Position numbers and translations under genes: made by a program. Positions 5,131-6,336 of a stretch of DNA of 6,336 nt are shown in pieces. The DNA is taken from positions 1-6,336 of the forward strand of contig JAKCAB010000329.1 of assembly GCA_021839785.1 (NCBI GenBank), read 5' to 3'. How positions within the stretch are numbered: the stretch's first letter is position 1; the number at the start of each line of letters is the position of its first letter. The stretch is from a bacterium (GTDB lineage Bacteria > Verrucomicrobiota > Verrucomicrobiae > Limisphaerales > J093). Under the pieces are notes generated by a model that worked only from the letters and a program-made list of their open reading frames with translations, did no database searches and was not told the DNA's origin.

Positions 5131-6336
5131 ATGAACCCCCGGAATCTCGCACTCAATCGTCGCCAGTTTTTGCGCACCGCTTCGGCCGCGGCCGCGGCCG
5201 TCACCGTGGTTCCCCGGCATGTCCTGGGCGGACCGCGGTTCGTGGCCCCCAGCGACAAGGTCAACATCGCCATCGTCGGCTGCGGCGGCCAGGGGCGGAC
5301 GAACATGCGCGGGTTGTTCCCGCTGGCCGATGCCCAGATCGTGGCCTTGGCGGACCCGATCGAGAGCGAAAACCTCGATGCCTTTTACTTCAGAGGCATG
5401 GCGGGCCGGCTGCCGGTGAAAGCCGAGGCCGAGCAGCATTACGGCGCCAAGACCCCCAATTACAAGGTGGCGGATTACGAGGACTTCCGGGTCATGCTGG
5501 AAAAGGAGAAGGCCATCGACGCGGTGCTCTGCGCCACGCCGGATCACTTGCACGCCTACGTGAGCGTGTGGGCGATGCGGCATGGCAAACACGTCTATTG
5601 CGAAAAGCCGCTCACCCACAACGTCTGGGAGGCGCGCCTGGTGGCCAAGGTGGCGAAGGAAACCGGCGTGGCCACCCAGATGGGCAATCAAGGCCACTCC
5701 GGCGACGGCATCCGGCAGACCTGCGAATGGATTTGGTCCGGGGCCATCGGCGACGTGCGGGAAGTCCATGCCTGGACAAACGCGAGTCGTTGGAGCAAGC
5801 GTTACACGCACGGGCTCCCGGCCGAGGAACCGAAACCCGCGGGGGTGAATTGGGATCTCTGGCTGGGACCACGCGATCCCCGGCCGTACAGCTCGGCCTA
5901 CACCCCGGTGACTTGGCGCGACTATTGGGCCTTCGGCACCGCGCCGATCGGCGATTTCTTCTGCCACAATTTCGACGCGCCGTGCTGGGCGCTGGACCTC
6001 AAGGCGCCCACCAGCATCGAGGCCTACGGCGCGGGCGGCGTGGATGCCGAAATGGCCCCGCCGGGAGGCATCTATTACTACCAGTTCCCCGCGCGCGGAA
6101 AGATGCCGCAGGTGAAATTTACCTGGTACGACGGCGGCATGCGCCCGCCGCGGCCCGATGGACTCGAATCCGACGACCAGTTGGGCGCCGGCGGCAACGG
6201 CACGTTGTTTGTCGGGGACAAAGGCATGATCACCTGCCCCGGCTGGGCGGGCGATCCGCGGCTGTTGCCCGGCAGCCGCATGGATGATTTCAAGCGCCCG
6301 CCCAAGACGCTGCCGCGCTCGAAGGGCCATCACCGC
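5131..6336 (+). CDS. Tat-exported Gfo/Idh/MocA-family oxidoreductase, 3'-partial
   Basis: The frame is open for 402 codons from ATG 5131 to the window edge with no stop. An in-frame TGA at 5122-5124 with no start codon between fixes the start. The N-terminus is a Tat signal, NRRQFLRTAS then an Ala-rich stretch and VPRHVLGG, so export in folded form is expected. The Rossmann domain follows: VNIAIVGCGGQG (G50-G55) binds NAD(P), and ATPDHLHA (135-142) and CEKPL (157-161) are typical. K159, D275 and H279 (GDFFCHNFD) match the catalytic Lys, Asp and His of inositol dehydrogenase, with the usual D-x3-H spacing, so an active dehydrogenase or related sugar-modifying enzyme is plausible. NWDLWLGP (240-247) and the WRDYWAFG segment (262-269) are typical of the secreted PVC-type subfamily. 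The last residues, KGHHR, resemble the point before the usual EWxxAC motif, so perhaps 40-80 residues are missing. No Shine-Dalgarno sequence precedes the ATG. Substrate is unknown. Confidence 0.93.
   Translation, partial: MNPRNLALNRRQFLRTASAAAAAVTVVPRHVLGGPRFVAPSDKVNIAIVGCGGQGRTNMRGLFPLADAQIVALADPIESENLDAFYFRGMAGRLPVKAEAEQHYGAKTPNYKVADYEDFRVMLEKEKAIDAVLCATPDHLHAYVSVWAMRHGKHVYCEKPLTHNVWEARLVAKVAKETGVATQMGNQGHSGDGIRQTCEWIWSGAIGDVREVHAWTNASRWSKRYTHGLPAEEPKPAGVNWDLWLGPRDPRPYSSAYTPVTWRDYWAFGTAPIGDFFCHNFDAPCWALDLKAPTSIEAYGAGGVDAEMAPPGGIYYYQFPARGKMPQVKFTWYDGGMRPPRPDGLESDDQLGAGGNGTLFVGDKGMITCPGWAGDPRLLPGSRMDDFKRPPKTLPRSKGHHR

Noticed and set aside
5059..6333. Antisense open frame of 424 codons opposite the oxidoreductase
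   Set aside because: The plus strand encodes a full Rossmann and catalytic motif set; the antisense product has no recognisable domain.

Overview
The window is GC-rich and carries three forward-strand protein genes with a structured non-coding gap between the second and third. The likely source is a member of the PVC superphylum, most probably Verrucomicrobiota of the Limisphaerales/Pedosphaera type. This is an inference from four features: a very long AsmA-like envelope protein with Thr-Asn-Ala-Pro linkers, a Tat-exported Gfo/Idh/MocA oxidoreductase of the kind these genomes carry in many copies, starts without a clear Shine-Dalgarno sequence, and a gap full of short GC-rich palindromes. No marker gene confirms it.

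Layout: (1) 1-3057, the C-terminal 1018 codons of an AsmA-family protein whose start lies upstream of the window; (2) 3096-4469, a complete M20 zinc dipeptidase, 38 bp downstream on the same strand and probably co-transcribed; (3) 4470-5130, 661 bp with no credible gene; (4) 5131-6336, the first 402 codons of a Tat-signal Gfo/Idh/MocA oxidoreductase that runs off the right edge.

The most interesting part is the 4470-5130 gap. At 4521-4734 it holds several copies of a 23-nt hairpin unit: 7-nt arms, a 5-nt GRGAC loop and a CGCKCC-like tail. One clear copy lies on the opposite strand. The copies differ mainly in the arms, and many of the arm differences are compensated so that pairing is kept. 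This looks like a REP-like palindromic repeat family. Further right are an 18-nt palindrome (4746-4763), a 90-nt nested inverted-repeat structure (4796-4885) and an imperfect 7-nt TTCGG tandem repeat (4917-4958).

The genes do not form one recognisable pathway. The AsmA-like protein is expected to work in envelope or lipid homeostasis, the dipeptidase in cytoplasmic peptide turnover, and the oxidoreductase in sugar or glycoside chemistry outside the cytoplasm. No CRISPR array, transposase gene, tRNA or rRNA was seen, and no new multi-gene system is supported.
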